A stretch of DNA of 8,977 nucleotides, taken from positions 1-8,977 of the forward strand of contig JBDOMT010000111.1 of the NCBI GenBank assembly GCA_039831705.1. The letters are read 5' to 3'. Both the position numbers and the translations under genes were made by a program. This document shows, one piece after another, positions 6,482 through 8,977 of this stretch. The notes under the pieces were generated by a model. The model was not told the origin of the DNA and did no database searches. It was given only the letters and a program-made list of their open reading frames with translations. This stretch comes from JAJRWS01 sp039831705. Lineage in GTDB: Bacteria; Planctomycetota; Planctomycetia; Pirellulales; Lacipirellulaceae. How positions within the stretch are numbered: the first letter of the stretch is position 1; each line of letters begins with the position of its first letter.

Positions 6482-8341
6482 CTAATCGCTCACCACCAAC
6501 AGAGCCTCCGTGATCGGGCCGTACGAGCGACCATCGACCACGACATGAGCGGTGACCAGATGTCGACAGTGCGAGTGAGAAGGAACAGTTGCCGGGATAT
6601 GTGTTCTGAAGATCAGTTCGCCCCTGTCGCCTGGAGCAAGTGTGACCTGGGCCTGCTCGGGGTGGGTTGCGGCCGGGAACGCGCTGGTGAGGTGTGCCGA
6701 AAACGTCGCTTCTTTGTCGAACGAATTACGTAACTGAAGAGTGTACTCGACCTCACTGCCGGGGCTCACACGAGACTGATACGGCAGCAACCGTGCCCAG
6801 AAGAGATCCACGCCGAGTTCTTCAGGCGCCGGAAGGAGGTCTCTCCAGACAGCTTCCTTGCACTCGACGTATTCACGATGGGATTTGAACGCCTCTTCGG
6901 GAATTTCGTAGTACGGACCGTGACCGGGACAGAGAAGATCCGGGTGCAAACGCTCGAATTCGTCGGCACACTTGCGATGCATGGCGAAGGTCAGTGAGTT
7001 GCGGAAAACGGAATTGACCATCCACTCCTTCTCTTTCTCCGGCAGGTAGCGTTTGAGCGGGTAGGAGCTGTCGCCGGAGAACAACACTCGCCTGCCGTCG
7101 ATGTCCGCGGCGATCGCTGCATGGAATTCGGTCTGACCTGGATAGAAGACGATCTCGAATGGAATTCCCTCCCACTCGAAACGTTCGCCATCCTGAAACC
7201 GTCGATCGACACGCACCGGTGGCTGCATGATGCAGGGAGTATTCCAGCGTTCTGGTGCCTCGATCACCTTAGCGACCTCCTCCAGAGTCCAGCATTTCGT
7301 GTCGTAATGCTTCTGCAGATATGGAATGCCGCAGACGTGATCGTCATGAATGTGAGTGGCGATCACCACGTCGAACTTGCGAATGCTCCAGCGCTCGCAT
7401 AGTTCGTCCAGGTGGTGCTCGGTGAAACGCAATTGCGCGAAGGGTTCGGGAGAGTGAAGACTCGTGAGAAAGATCCCGCGTGAGAAATACGGATAGTCGA
7501 TGAACAGCGCTTTGCCACTGTCCGATTTAATCACGTAGAAATTGGAGCACGTGTGCTCGGTTCCCCAGAGTAAATGGGGAGTGATCTCCTCGAGTTGGAT
7601 TTCATGCGGGAAACGGTTTCCAGGCGGAGCGCCCACGCGGTCACGCATGAGATCAAGCAGAGCGTGAAGACGTTCGTCGAGTCGGTCGATGCAATCGTTG
7701 GGGGACTCAATGATCGGCCCGTGCGAAGGAAGCGCCAGGGAGACATCTTTCTTCCTGAGTGCCGTGATCGATTGAGCGGTCAACGTGGCGCCGATTAAAT
7801 CTCCATACTCGTATTCCATCGCGTGGAGCTGGTAGAGCTTCCCGTCGTCGTGCATCAGGTCACCTGTGAACGCGATCGTCCGGCCGTTCAGGGTAACGAT
7901 CAGGGTGACGCTGCCGTGAGTGTGGCCTGGCGTCGGCAGGATGAACAACGAGTACGGGCCCCATTCGAAGCGCTCATAGTCTTCTAATGCTCTCGCGACA
8001 GGCAGATCTTCACCGATTGTGAAAAAGGTACTGCGGTCGTTGTAGTTGTCGAAAATTCGCTTTTGCTGCCAGTGATCATGAGCACGATCGAAAAGATAAC
8101 GCTCGTACTGAGGGGCCGCCAAACGCGCACCCTGCTGCAGCAGTCGGCTTGCGCCGAAGCACTGGTCACGATGGTGGTGCGTAAAGAGCACCCAATCGAC
8201 CTGTTCCACTCCGATCTGCGGAAGTTGGTCGACGATCGCGCCGCTGCCGCAATCGATAAGGATAGCGCGGTCGCCATCTCGAAGGACATAGACGTTGCAG
8301 GTGTCGTCAAAGACGTACAGATTAGGAGCGATTTCGTTCAA
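6482..8341 (-). CDS. Protein with two metallo-beta-lactamase domains and a C-terminal beta-sandwich region
   Basis: This 619-residue protein contains two successive MBL folds. Domain 1 (about 1-215) has H55, H57 and D59 in THHHRDQ, H140 in PGHTHGS, D161 in FTGDLMH and H207 in LPSHGP; the usual His after Asp is Q60. Domain 2 (about 250-480) has H330, H332, D334 and H335 in THIHDDH, D424 in FSGDSSY and H474 in CPGHGP; the usual PGHT histidine is Q403, with H407 close by. Residues about 525-619 are beta-rich and look like an Ig-like sandwich. There is no signal peptide, so it is probably cytosolic. MBL enzymes hydrolyse thioesters, lactones, phosphodiesters or related bonds; the substrate is unknown. 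The start is TTG at 8339-8341: an in-frame TGA lies about 15 codons upstream and no ATG or GTG intervenes. It is separated from the amidohydrolase by 446 bases and is probably transcribed on its own. Confidence 0.87.
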   Translation of the reverse strand: MNEIAPNLYVFDDTCNVYVLRDGDRAILIDCGSGAIVDQLPQIGVEQVDWVLFTHHHRDQCFGASRLLQQGARLAAPQYERYLFDRAHDHWQQKRIFDNYNDRSTFFTIGEDLPVARALEDYERFEWGPYSLFILPTPGHTHGSVTLIVTLNGRTIAFTGDLMHDDGKLYQLHAMEYEYGDLIGATLTAQSITALRKKDVSLALPSHGPIIESPNDCIDRLDERLHALLDLMRDRVGAPPGNRFPHEIQLEEITPHLLWGTEHTCSNFYVIKSDSGKALFIDYPYFSRGIFLTSLHSPEPFAQLRFTEHHLDELCERWSIRKFDVVIATHIHDDHVCGIPYLQKHYDTKCWTLEEVAKVIEAPERWNTPCIMQPPVRVDRRFQDGERFEWEGIPFEIVFYPGQTEFHAAIAADIDGRRVLFSGDSSYPLKRYLPEKEKEWMVNSVFRNSLTFAMHRKCADEFERLHPDLLCPGHGPYYEIPEEAFKSHREYVECKEAVWRDLLPAPEELGVDLFWARLLPYQSRVSPGSEVEYTLQLRNSFDKEATFSAHLTSAFPAATHPEQAQVTLAPGDRGELIFRTHIPATVPSHSHCRHLVTAHVVVDGRSYGPITEALLVVSD

Positions 8342-8597
8342 GAGAGTACTCTGTGGTGAGAATGGTGACGCTGCCGCTGTTTTTGTTCACCCCATGCGGA
8401 CCCGAACTCGGTGGCTTCCCGCATCTTCGCAAACCTGGCGTTGGAGTCGTCCTTCCGAAAGTGAGTGTGGACGTGATTACGATACCTGGGAAACGGACCA
8501 GTGACGTTGTTCCCGCGGTGTTGGAAATTCGCGGGGGAAATTTCAGAATGTCGTGGTAGACAGCACGGTTGACTCCCTGACCAGACGTGCTCCTGCA
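8342..8597. other. Intergenic region, no recognised gene
   Basis: Open frames exist on both strands (plus 8353-8559; minus 8338-8598), but this stretch is simply poor in stop codons and none of the translations resembles a known family. The minus-strand frame overlaps the start of the MBL gene and is rich in His, Arg and Gln, as expected of a non-coding frame. The promoter of the MBL gene should lie here, but I see no convincing -35/-10 pair. Confidence 0.4.
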
Positions 8598-8777
8598 TCA
8601 GTCGTCGATTGCCTGCCCAACTAACAAACGAAACTTCCAGCCAGTCTCGTCATCGTTCTGTTCCCGTGTCTGCTTCATAATGATGCCGATCGTTCCCTCT
8701 TTGGGGTCCGCGAAATACTGAGTGTTGAAATAGCCGCCCCAGTCAAAGGTGCCGGGACTCCCCAGACCGCCGGTGAC
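8598..8777 (-). pseudogene. C-terminal stub of a serine beta-lactamase family protein
   Basis: Fifty-nine codons ending at TGA (8600 to 8598) encode GSPGTFDWGGYFNTQYFADP followed by KEGTIGIIMKQ and an amphipathic tail. This is the standard C-terminal end of the class C beta-lactamase / penicillin-binding-like hydrolases (PF00144), whose members carry GSPGxFxWGGxxGTxFWVDPK-type sequence there. A TAG (8780 to 8778) sits in frame directly upstream, and no SxxK or YxN active-site region can be found in the remaining 197 bases of the window in any frame. The stub therefore looks like the last sixth of a lost gene, not a gene running off the edge. Intact relatives are esterases or peptidases, often exported. 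Confidence 0.75.
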
Positions 8778-8977
8778 CTAATGATAGGAATTCGAATCCC
8801 TACAAGGGGCCACATACCCCCCATACACGTTATGAATTTCCTCCCGAGTCTATCCTGACCGAGGTCCAGAATCCAGGAAATTCTCCTGGACAACGGGGTT
8901 TTCTCCAAGTAGGACCAGTTGCCATGAAAATGCTCCTTTTCTGTCCATCCGGCCCGGAATAGCCCAGAATATAGGCC
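8778..8977. other. Right edge without an intact gene
   Basis: This stretch has stops in all frames. A 41-codon minus-strand piece (8975 to 8850) begins PIFWAIPGRMDRKGAF and continues WQLVLLGENPV. The FW near the start followed by RKG...W.LV faintly recalls the C-terminal region of planctomycete sulfatases (LFWR...RKGDWKLV), but the match is too loose to call. The stretch is probably further gene debris joined to the beta-lactamase stub. Confidence 0.25.

Noticed and set aside
6253..6513. Plus-strand 86-codon open frame in the gap after the MBL gene
   Set aside because: It has no family resemblance, no credible ribosome site, and overlaps the end of a solid gene on the other strand.
8338..8598. 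Minus-strand 86-codon frame upstream of the MBL gene
   Set aside because: It overlaps the MBL start, its composition is heavy in His, Arg and Gln, and competing open frames exist on the other strand, so it appears to be chance.
8778..8815. tRNA-like TTCGAAT loop near 8785-8800
   Set aside because: The flanking bases do not form a five-pair T-stem on either strand, and no acceptor, D or anticodon arms can be built around it.
1..8977. CRISPR array, toxin-antitoxin pair, phage or defence gene
   Set aside because: I saw no regularly spaced repeats, no small overlapping gene pair with such motifs, and no nuclease, helicase or capsid-type protein in the frames.

Overview
The window looks like an accessory, partly decayed stretch of a planctomycete-type genome. 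The clues are the PD40 beta-propeller and DUF5703 families in the broken genes, the PhyH dioxygenase, moderate G+C content by eye, and generous spacing between genes. This placement is an inference from gene families; no rRNA or tRNA is present to anchor it. All five intact genes lie on the minus strand, and three of them appear to start at GTG or TTG.

Layout by increasing coordinate: (1) a left edge rich in hairpins (1-125) that resembles the end of an IS200/IS605-type element or a REP-like repeat; (2) a phytanoyl-CoA dioxygenase family gene (127-912, -); (3) a pseudogene zone on the plus strand (about 1075-2479), where about 100 residues of a DUF5703 / GH95-like protein run directly into an almost full-length secreted-type PD40/TolB-like propeller, broken by four premature stops and at least two frameshifts; (4) a palindrome at the pseudogene stop (2478-2495); (5) a three-gene minus-strand cluster, read in the order metal-dependent amidohydrolase (6035-5241), DapA/NanA-family lyase or aldolase (5111-4155) and sodium:solute symporter (4092-2533); (6) a 446-base gap carrying a good sigma70-like promoter, an operator-like palindrome and two perfect 7-bp hairpins; (7) a large protein with two metallo-beta-lactamase folds (8341-6482, -); (8) the C-terminal stub of a serine beta-lactamase family gene (8777-8598, -) followed to the window edge by sequence with no intact gene.

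The likely working unit is the amidohydrolase / DapA-like / symporter cluster. A sodium-driven transporter would import a small organic acid, sugar or amide; a TIM-barrel hydrolase would cut an amide, ester or lactone; and a Schiff-base lyase would cleave or dehydrate the keto-acid product. The substrate cannot be read from sequence. The two-domain MBL protein lies upstream in the same direction but is separated by the 446-base gap and promoter, so it is probably its own transcription unit. The most distinctive protein feature is that its two MBL domains have lost different metal-ligand residues. I found no CRISPR array, complete transposase, phage gene or defence system.
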